Origin: Chinchilla lanigera
Lineage: Eukaryota; Chordata; Mammalia; Rodentia; Chinchillidae
Reading direction: 5' to 3'
DNA length: 64,000 nt
NCBI RefSeq assembly: GCF_000276665.1
Contig: NW_004955483.1
Coordinates: 9,292,866 to 9,356,865 of the forward strand
Shown: one piece after another, positions 11,881-23,082 of the stretch
Position numbering within the stretch: the stretch's first letter is position 1
How the letters are laid out: each line of letters begins with the position of its first letter
Made by a program: the position numbers and the translations under genes
The notes under the pieces: generated by a model
Told to the model about the DNA's origin: nothing
Databases searched by the model: none
The model's input: only the letters and a program-made list of their open reading frames with translations

Positions 11881-12997
11881 TGTTTTTTTATTAGTATATG
11901 CTGGTGGTATACAGTAAATACATTCATTGTGGGAACTGGTACATACGCATGTTTCCTCTTGATCCTTTTTACTTAGCATCATTCCTAATGTTGTATTTAA
12001 TCCTAGACTGCTCACTTTGACATCCAGCACAGTTTAGAGCTCAGCTGCTTCTCATTGCTGCCCCTGGCCAGACATATGTGTCCCCCCAGTAAAACTTGAG
12101 CTCATGCTGGGAGCCCAGATATTTTCCTTCCAGCTTCCTCCCTCCCCACAGATTTGACAATGCTGCATTTGGCATTTAGGAATAGGCTTCCCCATCCACT
12201 GAAAATAGCTTTGTGCAGCTTGTTAGGGGCCAGCAGTTTTCTCAAACATGTTAGGTGTTCTTTGAACATGTAAGGCAACATTTTCCTGGATGGGCATTGC
12301 TGCCATAATTGTGACCAGAAAAAGGTGTGGTCTGCAGAGGCCTGGCAGGGCTGAGAGACAAGGGTGAGCATGTAAGGACGTCTGACACCTTGGAGACACT
12401 CGCTGTCGCTGACGAAAGTTCCCTTAAGAAGCCCAAAGGAATTTTCCCCTTTCCACCAGAGGTGTTTATGACCTCTAATTTGCTCTCCATACCTCTAGGA
12501 GAAAGGTAGGACGTAAGTCCCTGCCAGGCTGCCTGGGAGCCACTGCCGGCTGGTGTCTCCAAGCTGTATTACTCCTCTCTGGGTGCCTGTTTTGCAGACA
12601 GGAAGTCCCTGGGTTGCGGTGGGATTCAGGAGGCTTGCTGCTGGCACCTTGCAGGTGAGTGTGGTGCTCTGGGGCAACGGATCAGGGACCAGGAAGGCTG
12701 TCCTTGCTGCAGTACAAAGAAGGAGTCCCTGAGATGAGTATTATGTGAGTGGGTGGTCCAGCCTGTTTCAACGGCTTCTTTGCAAGATCTTATAACAAGT
12801 GTTTGGCTTCTTTGTGCGCTGAGCCTGCCGGCTAGTTGATGAAGTTCCTTCTTCTACCTGCCTCACTTTCGCAAAGGGCTGCCCTTTGACAAATGCTGCT
12901 GTAGTACTTGATGCAACCTGGGTGCTTTGGGTAGGAAGTAGGTTCTGACCTATTTTCCCTTAGGAGTTTAAAGGAGGAGGGAGGGGGACTAATTAGT
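11881..12997. other. Unassigned sequence between copies M and A
   Basis: No gene seen. Overlapping 60-103 codon ORFs on both strands around 12100-12680 have no recognisable domain. A CAGGTGAG donor-like site at 12651 has no supporting exon. Confidence 0.4.
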
Positions 12998-13058
12998 CCC
13001 TCATTAAGCACTTAGAATGGAGTACCATATTTCTCCTGAAAAGATCGTCTAGTCGCTG
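12998..13058 (+). repeat. Copy A of a local triple: 61-bp plus-strand piece
   Basis: CATTAAGCACTTAGAATGGA, AGTACCATA and TCCTGAAAAGATCGTCTAGT repeat the reverse complement of 11661-11725 at over 90 percent by eye. It begins at CCCTC, the same five bases at which copy B stops. Confidence 0.8.
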
Positions 13059-14655
13059 AACAAAAAGCCAGACATACTTTTAACACAACATTCAGGATAC
13101 AAAGTCATTTTCAAATAAAAGATTTTTGTAGTTGTGCAAAATGACTGTATTTTAACGGGATCTTTAAATACCGGTGTTACAAAGGGCTCCTTTAAAATGT
13201 GATGCTTTTTAATATTTTTGCTGATCTTGAAAGCTGTCCATAATCTGGAGTCCCACCTGAGGTTACAGACTCATTTTTTTCCTCCTCATTTTTGCAGGTA
13301 CCCAGCACCAGATATTAGATATCAAAACAGGCTGGCTTTTCAAAAACTACACTTTCAGCAGAAAATAAATGAGGGTGTTGTGTTAAAGCTTCCCTACCAA
13401 GAAGGAAAGGCTCGTTCCCTTCACATTGCCTGGCTGGGCTCCAGCTTACAAGCCTGAAAAGTGTGATTAAAATAAGGCCTCACTTTAATTAAAACGTGAG
13501 AATCTAATCAGAGGCAACTACACTGATAGTTACCAAAAAATCTCAGATAGGCAACTTACCAGGCACTAACAGCATAACTTGCTTGTTTTATTTTTCATCA
13601 ACATTCCGTTTTCCAGAGACAGCCACTGTGCATTCAAAAGCCTTTTGTACTTCCTCTTCTCCTGGTCCCTGCCTTTTGGCTATTTCCCTGCCTAGGCTAC
13701 GAACTTGTAAGAAAGAGACTAGAATGCAGAAGGAAGGAGAAAACAGTGGTCAAGACCTTGGACACAGGGTAATAAGTGGCCTGGGGGAAGAAAGCCAAAG
13801 GATTGAAAACAAGATTGGCCAACACTGCCTGCTTCCCAGCGCACTGCACCCTGCTCTGCTCAGGTTAAAGGGCACATAGAATACAGTGATGCTGTTCTTA
13901 CAGTGTGACTTGTGTGTATCATTCCCTTCCTCTTCTGGTGCCGTTGGCTTGCTAACCCTACCCTCAGACCCAGGGAGGTGTGTAGGGAGAGCTGGAGGAA
14001 TGATATAGTTTTGGTTCAAAGGGAGCTCACACTGTAAGCCGGGACCAAAGATTTAAGAGCCATAAGCTCTGAGCTTGGTTTTAAGGACAGGGAAGAATCT
14101 TTTCCCAAGCCCAGGTATTACAAAATCTAATTATAAAGTGCTCAAATTTTCTGTTCTAAAATAAGGTTAACACTTTTGCTCGTCTATTTCAACTTCATGT
14201 TTTCCTGCTTCTCTCAAATATTGAAGAATTTTTAAGAAATGTCTCAGTTTTTCACAGTTGATGGTACTTTAGAATTGTACATGATTTCCTGTTTCAAGCG
14301 GGCAGTGTTGGCCTCTGTGACTCAGGCATCCTAACACCATTCTTTGACACCATTGACAGCCACCTTAAGGACTGAATTATTGAGAAATGAATCCATACAG
14401 AGCCTCCCCAGTACCTACCTCCAGCCAATCCAAGTTGCTACTTACGCCACATTTGAAGGTGGTAAAATAAATCTATTTTAGGAAGTAATTCATTTGTTAC
14501 ATTTAATGATACACGAAGTGTAAAATCACCAATACGAGAGAGTGGTATGTTTTCTCCTTTATGGGTATTCATAACTTGAGCCTCTAAAATTGAAACAGGT
14601 TTAGCTCAAATAGGTCTCCTTGATTCTAAAAGAATTAATTGATTTTAAAACGTAT
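13059..14655. other. Unassigned sequence, partly conserved-looking
   Basis: No gene seen. Around 13460-13560 the text is rich in TAAT-type homeodomain cores (for example TTTAATTAAAACGTGAG) and free of repeats. ORFs of 80-98 codons on opposite strands overlap. Confidence 0.4.
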
Positions 14656-15625
14656 GGGCTTCACTGCTGGTAGGAGTATAGACTGATACAGTCATTCTGG
14701 AAAATCGAGGCATTATTATGTAACAATGAATACTCATCTACACCAAGGAAACGCGTGTATGTATTGTTTTAATGAACACAACATGTTTCTCACAGGGAAA
14801 AAAACAGAAGTTGAAAAATTTTAAGTCCATCAATGTAGGGAAATATATATTCACACTAAGAAACTGTTAAATGAAAAACTGAGATGAGTTAAATTTAACA
14901 AAGTGTATTTGAGCAAGAAAAAGGTTCTAGAACTGGGCAACATTCCAGAGAAAGATGGCTTAGAATGTTCCTCCCCACCCGTATGCAGGCTATTTTTATA
15001 GCCAGAGAAGAGGAAGTGACGTATAGAAGCAACCTCATTGGCTGCAGTTGGCATTAGCTTTGTGGACCTGTCTACTTAGTTGGCAGCCTGTGATTGGCTG
15101 AAGCTTGACTGCTTCAATTGGCTAAGGCTCAGTTGCTTGGTTACAAGAGTACACTCCTTGATTAGGTTATAATTTGTGTACACGTTGAGTTAGGGAACGG
15201 CTCACTATCTGGAGGCTGCTTTGGGCCACTCTTTACTACCTGACCACAGAGGCAGGTTTAGGCCAAACTTATATCAGTTTAATAATATAACAGAATATTA
15301 TATAGTGGTGAAAATGAACAAACTACGACCACCTGCCACAACATTGTTAAATCTTAGAAGCAATAGTGTGTGAAAAAAAAAAACAACTCCAAACTACTAC
15401 ATACAGTATGATAGAATTATTTATCAAGCTTAAATATCAAGCAAAATTAAGTAATATATTTTAGAGGGTGATAAATACAAAATTCAAGACAGCAGTTAGT
15501 ACCTTGGGACAAGTAAGGGACTATTTTAGAGAAGCAGTAAATAAGTGGATGTATCAGTACAGGTAATGTATAGTTCTTAGATAGGGTGGTAGGTTTATGG
15601 GTGTTGATTTTAGTGTCGTGCTTCA
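14656..15625 (+). mobile_element. Sense L1 3' end split by an LTR-like insertion
   Basis: Two pieces read as the L1 3' region in sense. 14660-14855 carries TTCACTGCTGGTAGGAGTAT, then an AGTCCATCAATGTAGGGAAA segment. 15289-15625 carries GAATATTATATAGTGGTGAA, AATGAACAAACTA and a TATGATAGAATTATTTAT segment. These normally follow each other directly, so about 430 bp were inserted between them. Confidence 0.75.
14866..15288. mobile_element. LTR-like insertion inside the L1
   Basis: Interrupts the L1 text. It has CCAAT-type words in series (TGATTGGCTGAAGCTTGACT, then CAATTGGCTAAGGCTCAG), typical of an endogenous retroviral LTR. Boundaries are approximate and a target duplication is not clear. No viral coding region is present. 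Confidence 0.5.
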
Positions 15626-15690
15626 TCAACTATATACAGGTTGCCTGCATTCTTTCGTGGGTTTCAATCTTTGTACAATTTAGTACTTCC

Positions 15691-15885
15691 TTTTTTAATT
15701 TCTGTATGGGGAATTGAACCCAGGACTTTGCTCATTTTAGGCAAGTGTTCTAGCACAGAGCTACATACCCAACCCTTTTTGAGACAGGGTCTTGCTCAGT
15801 TGCCCATGCAGGCCTTAAACTTGAAATCCTCCCGCTGCCCCTCTGAAGAAGCTGAGATTACAGATGTGCACCACCACACCCTGCT
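15691..15885 (-). mobile_element. B1-dID composite SINE
   Basis: The plus strand shows an antisense ID part (GGGGAATTGAACCCAGGACT to CATACCCAACCC) followed directly by antisense B1 (TTTTTGAGACAGGGTCTTGC to CACCACACCCTGC). In sense this is B1 then ID, the layout of the B1-dID SINE. A short TTAGTAC flanks both ends. Confidence 0.8.
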
Positions 15886-18132
15886 TAGTACAAATACTTT
15901 AAAAACGATAGTGTGTGTCTGAATTTTCCCTTCTTGCTCCGATCATCTATCACTTATCTAACATAGTATTTTTTCATAGTCTCCAAGTCATGCGGACTGG
16001 TTAGAGGGTGTGAATCTGCCAGTGAACACCCTCAGGCCATTTAGGTGGGAGAAGTCATAAGGTGAGGTGACAATAGTTGCCAAGAAGTATCAGATAGGGA
16101 GCAGAAGAGTGTGGTTTGTATGGCTTTTCCTCTCAAAGGCCTAGAAAATCTTGAAGCATGAAAGCAAGAAAACCCATTAAATAAGGCTCTTGGAAAATAC
16201 GTACTTATCGTCCCAACAATGACTAATACTTCTGAATGTGGACCGTCAGCATGCGTCGGTTATTAGGAAAGATTTGTTCATTCTGTTGTTCCCTGTTTCT
16301 TTCTGAGCAACATGTGGCCTTCAGCATAGGGAGGAGCTGGCACAGCCTGGTGATGTCATATGTACACAGCCAGGCAGATTGTCACAGCTCAAAGGTTCAA
16401 CCGTGGAAAACTGAGGGCTGCTACATGAGAACTTGGTCCATGAGGGAATAGGAAGGACAGTAAAGGTGGAACAGGGAAATCAGGGCTGGTGCACTTGAGC
16501 CCTGAGGTGCCTTGGGACTGGGGCTCCTCCTCACTGACTCACTGGCTGGTGCTGGGAGACAGGGCAAAGCCCACCAGGCTGCTCTGTGGGTCTGCCTGGG
16601 GAGCAGACGGGAATACAGTGTGGGTGCTGTGTTGCCGAGGCCCCGTCTTAATGCAGATTTCCATTCAGTGAGTGTGTGGAATCAGTACCTAGCTAAACAC
16701 GCAGGGGTCCCTGTGTAACTTGGTAATTTCAGATGAATTCTCAGACAGGAAAATGTGCAGCATGTCTGTTTTTTAAAATAGTTTCAACATCTTTTATGTA
16801 ATGCTGATGCATCTGGAAGTCAAAATGCTATGAGTTTCATTTCACTAAAAAAATGGGAAAAAAGTTTTTTTCTTTCACTTTAACCTTTCAACCACAACTA
16901 GTGGCCTTTCCTCTCTAGCCTTTAACAGGATTGTACATTCACTGACAAAATGAACCAGGATTTCCTGAGAATATCTTATATGCAATGAGCTGAGTAGGTG
17001 GTTATGAGAGACACGTAGACCGGATCACGACTCCAAAGGAACTCGTATTTTAGAGAAGGGAGAGAGGTCATTGCATGGCAGGAAAAACACGACATATGTG
17101 GCAGTGTGTCACAGAAGAAGTGACACCAGAAACAAGTCTTACAGGGAGAGAAACTTGGATGAGTAAGAAGGACATTCCTAGTTGAGAGACCAGCATTAGC
17201 ACAGATGGATTTTACCTCATCTTACAAAAAATTTCACCAGATTTTATGAAACAAGCACAAAATCATGATCATGAAATTAGTGGTGAATAAATACAGAAAT
17301 TGTTGAATGAAGGACTTGTGGAGCTAAATTTGCCTGTTCTACCTTTTTGCCCTATTTTAATTATGTTGCAGAGAATATTACATTTATACTGTGTTGAACT
17401 GCTCTGTAGTTTGGCCAGTGAATAGAATTATCATTTAGTTTAAAGTTTAATATTCCTGTGGTAAAATAAGTAGAAGTTATGAATTTAGTCTCCTTAGCAC
17501 ATTTCCGTTTAACTTTAGTACCTCCGAAAAGAGTTTAGCTCCAGTCAGACCCCTGACTTACTTTTGATTTCATCATTTATCACAGAGATAAACTTGAATT
17601 GAGAATAAAAGTATCAATGATTATACATACTGGTAGCATTTGTAAACAATCCATTGTTTCATTTTTTTCCCAAAATACTGTTGCAAATATTCTTCTTTCC
17701 TTTTCCTTTTTGCGTAACTTATTTCATTAAATTTCAGACATTCTGCATCAAAATAGCATCTAATAGACCACATATGAGACCTGTTTGCTATTAATTGAAA
17801 CATGTTCTGGCATATTCATTAGCTAGATCCTCAATGTTTATAAAGTCACATGACTTTGTCGAGTGATTAAAAGCAATGAATGAATTTGTATGTCTTGCTC
17901 TTGTTTTTTTAGCAAAATAATTTACAGTAAATATTTATAATTATTGAAGCTAAGAGTTTATAGCACTTGTTACTTCAGGCATTTTGAGTTTAGTGATCAT
18001 TTTTGTATAGAAGTAATTCTTCTGTTGATGTCCTTATTCTCCCGCATATACTATAGATTACTGAAACAGCATTTTGTCCTTTAGTTGTAGTACATAAGGC
18101 TGTCTTTGACCTTTAGTTTTCTGAATTATCTC
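15886..18132. other. Unassigned sequence
   Basis: No gene or clear repeat. 16230-16720 is more GC-rich, with overlapping 60-71 codon ORFs. 17230-18100 is AT-rich and free of SINEs. Confidence 0.4.
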
Positions 18133-18536
18133 TGTATTAGTCACTGTTCTGTTGCTGAGACAAAATACCCAACACACACAACTTAAAGGAGGAAAAGTTT
18201 ATTTTGGCTCAAGGTCTCAGAGGCCTCTGTCCATGACCAGCTGATCCCAGCGCTGTGACTTGAGGTGAGGCAGAACATCATGGCAGAAGGGCATGGCGGA
18301 ACAAAGCTGCTCACCTCATGGCAGCCGGAAGGGGAGAGAGGGAGAAAGAGCCAGGAAAAGATACACCCTTTAAAGACATGACTCTAGGGAGCGGCTTCCT
18401 CTACTAACCTCCTATTCCTCAGCTCTGAAGTCTTGAAGGGGTTTGTCCATTGATGAGGTCAGGACCCTCCCAATCCAGTCACCACTCTAGGCATCTCTTA
18501 ATCTAATCAAGTTGACAATGCAGATGAACTGTCACA
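18133..18536 (-). mobile_element. MaLR-like LTR (same group as 2284-2679)
   Basis: Starts TGTATTAGTCACTG and ends GTCACA. Contains CTGAGACAAAATACCCAACA, then CATGGCAGAAGGGCATGG and CTCACCTCATGGCAGC. The first part matches the LTR at 2284. No matching 5-bp target duplication was found, so one edge may be off. No internal region. Confidence 0.75.
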
Positions 18537-18689
18537 GCCTAGCTATTTTAGGACCTTTCAAGTTTGAATGAAAAAGTTGAAAAATAAAGCTGATATATAT
18601 GAAGACAGAACAATACATTCAATCTGATTTCCCTGACTACTTTAATGATTATGATTATGTGGTTAATTTTGATGAAGTGCTTTCAGTAT

Positions 18690-18800
18690 GACAAAGCTCC
18701 ATACTAAACATTTCATTTATGTGTCTTATTTAGTTCTTGAATCTACCCTATGAGTTAGGTATTAGTATACCCATTATACAGATGAATTTGTAACCATTAT
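18690..18800 (+). mobile_element. MIR SINE fragment
   Basis: TATGAGTTAGGTATTAGTAT followed by ACCCATTATACAGATGAA is the MIR core in sense. Confidence 0.75.
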
Positions 18801-18891
18801 GCTTCCTAATATTTAATAATGTACTATATTAATGATGTACTTTTAAGTGTTCAACTCTGGAGTTTTGTACATATGAGATATATATATATAT

Positions 18892-19089
18892 AGTGGTACC
18901 TCAGTTCACAAACTTAATGTGCTCCTTGATTCTGGAAAAGGTAGCCACATTTCTGTTCATGCAGGAAAGTTGGCCACAGTCATGTTTGTCAGCCAAGGCA
19001 GAGTTCACAGACAAGAAAAAAATTTTGCCAAAAACTTCTGTTTGTGAATCAAATTGTTCACAAAGTCATTTGTGAACTATGTATCACTG
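18892..19089. mobile_element. Short DNA transposon (MITE), Tigger-like
   Basis: Its left end AGTGGTACCTCAGTTCACAA and the reverse complement of its right end (CAGTGATACATAGTTCACAA) form terminal inverted repeats of about 20 bp with roughly three mismatches. The element is about 198 bp and sits in TA-rich sequence. The GTACCTC.GTTC start resembles Tigger-type (TcMar) non-autonomous elements. No coding region. Confidence 0.7.
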
Positions 19090-19090
19090 T

Positions 19091-19110
19091 GTATGCGTGT
19101 GTGTGTGTGT
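19091..19110. repeat. Short (GT)n microsatellite
   Basis: GT run lying exactly between two DNA-transposon fossils. Confidence 0.85.
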
Positions 19111-19433
19111 GCACATCACACAATGACGTTTATATTGATAGTCACATAAAATTATAATGGAATTGAAAAAAATCCCATTGTTTAGTAGTTGTACTGTACC
19201 CTTTGTGTGTTTAGATATGTACATAGTTAGCATTGTATACCAGTTAGTTTGTTTACAGTATTTGGCACAGTAACATGACGTACAGGTTTGTAGTTTGCTG
19301 TATAGCATGTACAGGTGTGCTGTAGTTTGGAGCATCTAGGTTTATGTAAGTGTATTCTACATTTTTCACAGGACAAATTCACCTAATGGTGATTTCTCAG
19401 AAGGCCTCCCTGTTGTTAAGTGATACTTGACTG
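19109..19433 (-). mobile_element. Tigger-like DNA transposon, internally deleted
   Basis: The minus strand begins CAGTCAAGTATCACTTAAC and continues with ACTTACATAAACCTAGATG and CAAACTACAAACCTGTACGT, the text order of a Tigger-type (TcMar) element. The other end (GCACATCACACAATGACG) is a diverged version of the terminal repeat. A TA dinucleotide follows the outer CTG. No transposase is left. Confidence 0.65.
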
Positions 19434-19879
19434 TAAATTCACATTTCTTTTTTGTTCTTTGAACAAATACTGATGTACGACCATTTATGACCAGATGTGC
19501 TCAATCTGGAGCTCTCTCTCTCTTGACATTAAGGAACATACAATGTTAGTGGAAAAGATGGACTTGCTGGAGAGACAAGAACAAGAAGTCTTGGTTATTT
19601 CTTTAACAGTGACAGGTACAAGTGTGACAGAAATGTGGGAGAAGAGGGCCTCCTCTTCCTGGAGGCATCCTGGGGATCTTCCCAGAAAAGTAGCTCTAGC
19701 TTCAAGCCTTGAGAAATGAGTGAGCTTGTAAAGATGGTTTGCACAGGGAATAGAAAAGGCAGAGTATGGAGATGAGCACCAGAAGGAAGCTGGTCAGGCA
19801 GCCATAGGACTCAGAGAGCTGGGTGTCAAGTGCAGCTGGAGGAGAGAGGGGCCGGCTGGGGTCAGACTAGATACATACT

Positions 19880-19880
<1 letters not shown>
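19434..19880. other. Unassigned sequence
   Basis: No gene or recognisable repeat. A 74-codon ORF at 19495-19719 shows no family resemblance. Confidence 0.4.

Positions 19881-19930
<50 letters not shown>
19881..19930. repeat. (TAGA)n microsatellite
   Basis: Twelve uninterrupted TAGA units abutting the left end of the mariner copy. Confidence 0.97.
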
Positions 19931-19932
<2 letters not shown>

Positions 19933-20314
19933 CTGCCAAAAATATATATACATGTATGCACATATCAAGCAAAGAAAAACTTGTATAAATATTTTAATAC
20001 TAAATTTATTAGACATCATGAAATTCATACAAGGTACCTTTGGCCTCTGCAATTACAAGAGGTGGTCAAACTCGTGGCCATTAACTTCTAGGCATTTTTT
20101 AGTAAGGTGAACTGCAGCTTGGGTAACCTCGGTCGCTGAGATTGCTGCATATGAATGTTTAGTTTCGTCTCTATGGCTTGGCAGTGTAGTGGGTTTTCTG
20201 CCATATACAACATCCTCTAGGGTTCCCCCCTACAAGGGTAACACCATCTGTTGAAAAAACATCATACTATTTTTCTTTTCCTGAAGTGTGTACACATATT
20301 TTTGGTGGACTCTG
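19931..20314 (-). mobile_element. Internally deleted mariner transposon with inverted repeats
   Basis: The left end (GACTGCCAAAAATATATATA) and the reverse complement of the right end (GAGTCCACCAAAAATATGTG) are inverted repeats. TA dinucleotides flank both ends. The minus strand keeps two transposase pieces: a short FFQQ-type piece (about 20231-20260) like the catalytic QQDG segment of mariner enzymes, with a 1-base slip, and then the intact C-terminus. The rest, including the last catalytic acidic residue region, has been deleted. Family membership is inferred from motif order. Confidence 0.8.
20053..20226 (-). pseudogene. Mariner transposase C-terminal fragment
   Basis: A minus-strand frame of 57 codons plus TAA with no internal stop. 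It opens GTLEDVVYGRKPTTL, matching the (W)G.L+D.VY..+P.TL segment that follows the last catalytic residue in mariner transposases. It then runs AAISATEVTQAAV and ends CLEVNGHEFDHLL, matching the C..(V)NG.H(F).HLL tail of the family. The enzyme cuts and pastes the element at TA sites; this remnant lacks all but a trace of the catalytic domain, so it cannot act. The open frame suggests a younger insertion than the mariner relics at 3.1 and 44.6 kb, though 57 codons could survive by chance. Confidence 0.8.
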
Positions 20315-20489
20315 TATATATATATATGGTTTTATACGTGCAGAGTACCAGAGCTGAGCATTTAAAATATATCACTAACATAGTATGTTAGACGTTGTAC
20401 TTTATGTGTTGAAAAACCATCTGCAAAGTTATCTAACAGACGCAAATTAAATAAATGACCACAAATAGGGGATGTCCTTACTTCCTCCT

Positions 20490-21345
20490 CCTTCCCTCCT
20501 CCCTTTGTTCATGTCTTCGTTCAGTGGATTTCTACTGGGTGCTTACAGCATGTAAAGCAATGCATGGACTACTAAAGGGAATAGGGCAGCCAGGAAGGCA
20601 CACAGGTATGAGCTCACACCTGGGGGAATAAGCATTAATTAATCAACTAAACAAAAATGTGCAATTACAAAAGTGACTAGTGTAGCAGTAGAGAGTGAGG
20701 TGGAGACCACAGGCTGGACTAGGAGGTAGAGACCTGGGCAAGGAGATTAGGGAAGGCTCCCCAAGGAGAAGAGGGCTGAGCTGAGGGATAAAGGAGAAAA
20801 GAATACAGGACATTTGATGAAAGAGGCAGGTGATTCGGGGCAAACTCATAGCAAGGAGGACATCATGTGCAATGGCCCTGAGGCCTAAGAGAGCAGAGGG
20901 GGTTTTAAGGGATTGAAATATGCAAGGGTACAGGCTGGAAGAGAAGCCAAGACTGGACCATATGGGCCTGGGGGGCCACATTTGGAATCTAGGCCCAGTG
21001 CAAAGGCATTGCAGTGCTTTCAGCAGCAGCTGACAATGGGTGATAGGAGGGTGGGGTGGCAGGTGGCAGGGGTGGAAGCTAGAAGACCAGGTGGGAAGAC
21101 AGCATAACAGTCCAGTAAACTGTTAGGGTGCAGGCGAGAGGTAATGTTGTGAGGTACACCAGTGGCAAAATCAATGACTTGATGGTGAATATGGAGTGTA
21201 GTTAGGGAGGGTATAGTTTTGGTGCCATTGCTTAGCCATGGAACATAGGAGGGCTAATTGGATTGCCAGAAAATGCTGAAGGGGAGGAGGGGAAGCCATT
21301 GCACAAGAATGGAGCTAAAGTTGCCCTTGAAGGATGAGTAGGGGT
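20490..21345 (+). mobile_element. Old dispersed mammalian repeat, family not assigned
   Basis: Purine-rich text in the order of a known dispersed mammalian repeat. An L2/MIR-like start (GGGTGCTTACAGCATGTAAA) is followed by GGGAAGGCTCCCCAAGGAGA, then CAATGGCCCTGAGGCCTAAG, then CAGTCCAGTAAACTGTTAGG and GCAGGCGAGAGGTAATG. I recognise the order but not the name. The 112-codon minus ORF is an accident of this text. Confidence 0.5.
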
Positions 21346-21423
21346 TTTCTAGTTGGTATGGAAGGGAATGGCAGGTTAATCAAAAGGAGGGTTGTGTAGA
21401 AAGGCACAGACAGCAAAGAAATC

Positions 21424-21426
<3 letters not shown>

Positions 21427-21461
<35 letters not shown>
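21427..21461. repeat. (TG)n microsatellite
   Basis: About seventeen TG units without interruption. Confidence 0.97.
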
Positions 21462-21465
<4 letters not shown>

Positions 21466-21505
21466 AAAACAATGAGGATAAAATGGGAATTTGTTGAAGG
21501 GGACT

Positions 21506-21895
21506 TGTATTAGTTTGCTTTCTGTGACTGATCTGAAATACCTGAGGCTGGGTGCTTTATGAGGAAAAGAGGCTTACTAGGTCACACTTTTGGAGGCTGA
21601 TAGTACAAACAAAGTGCACAGCACTGGCCCTGGTGAGGGCCCCTCTGGCTGTGTCACATCAGACTGCATGGTGTCAGAGAGAAATCACAGGGCAATATAG
21701 GAAGCCAAAGAGAGGCAAGGGGTGAGTCTTACTTTTTTTTCAATATAAGAACCTTCTCATGAGAACCGATTCAGGGTCGCAGGAGAACGACTGACTTTAA
21801 TTCCTTGAGAAAGCAGTGACCTCAATGCTGTAATTTCTTCTCCCTCCCCCAGCTTTCCAATACCTGAATCCTTGGGACCCATAAATCATTTTGTT
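21506..21895 (-). mobile_element. MaLR-type LTR
   Basis: TGTATTAGTTTGCTTTCTGT, then ATACCTGAGGCTGGGTGCTT, then CCTGGTGAGGGCCCCTCTGG and a TTCTCATGAGAACC segment follow the antisense order of MST/MLT-type LTRs. The right edge is eroded. Confidence 0.75.
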
Positions 21896-22644
21896 GATGC
21901 TTTGGTGTGTATCTACTTATTCTGTGTAGTGATTCTAAGATTTACAGTATCCAGATTTTGTAAACGTGCAACATGTTGAAATACTTTTAATGTCACAGAT
22001 CTGTTTGGTATAGAAATTCCTTTCTAATCTTTCCATACCTTTTATTATCTTATTATGTTTACATTAATTACTTTCCATATCTTTGTTTAGGGATAGGCAT
22101 GTGGCTTTTGATTTTATTATCAGTCTTCTTTCTCATGAAATTTATCCACTTAGGTAGGATGTGGACTTTAGACTTTTAGTTAGTGTTTTGGCATCTAAAT
22201 TTGGGATTACCTGACATTTTTAATTTACTAGGATAATTATCAGTACACTGTCACTTGGAATATGAACATATTGAGTTCAGTTAAGCTTGTGAATTAAGAT
22301 CAAAGAGTAGTCACGTCCAAGAAAACTTAGTAGTATTAGGACTTAGGTGGCATGTCAACTTTGGGGAGAAGTGAAGTAACGCTGAATTGATACCTTCCTA
22401 CATTTTTTATAGGTATGTGTTTGTGGTGCATAACAATGATATTTGTCTGGGGAAATTGGTAAACACATGCATATGGAACGTATCTTGATTATTTTGGTCC
22501 CCTGTGTCCCTTCTTGACCTCTTCTCTCCCCCCGCCCCAACCCCTTTCCTCATGTCCAAATAACAACTCGGTATAAAGGTGGTGTAGTACTGGGGTAATA
22601 AGCATGAATCCTGAGAGCAGTGATGGCCTAAATATTGGTTATAA
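21896..22644. other. AT-rich sequence, nothing recognised
   Basis: No gene, SINE or LTR is recognisable in this stretch. Confidence 0.4.
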
Positions 22645-22790
22645 TGGCTGCTAGTGGGCACTGTCTGCAGTCTCATTTTTTCTTGTCTAATACAGAGCTA
22701 ATCATGGTGGCCAGCTCGCTCGTGGGGGAAATGTGTGTGAAGCACTCAGCACAGAGCTAGGAGCGTAATAAATATTCTGTCGTGGTTGAT
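22645..22790 (-). mobile_element. MIR SINE fragment
   Basis: Antisense MIR order: GTCTCATTTTTTCTTGTCTA, then GTGAAGCACTCAGCACAGAG and GCGTAATAAATATTC. Confidence 0.6.
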
Positions 22791-23080
22791 GACTTTGGAC
22801 ATCCCCGATAGCACGTATTACTAGAGTCATCAGCAGAACGGTACTTATGGTTTCAAAATGAAAGGCAGAATGGTAAACACAGGTGCTGAAAGGCTGTACC
22901 TTTGTGGCTACATAGAATTGTGGAGAGCATTAAATTCAGCATGTGCCTGACATTTTCTGGAAAAGAACTATTTTTTATTTTTCTGAAATGCAGCAATCAG
23001 GAGACAAAGAGGGAGGTGGTATCTCACAGCTCATGGGATGTGTTTGGAAACAGGATCACACTTATCCTAAGGGTAGGGGT

Positions 23081-23082
<2 letters not shown>

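Noticed and set aside
12651..12658. Splice donor (CAGGTGAG)
   Set aside because: No acceptor, open frame or conserved-looking exon upstream.
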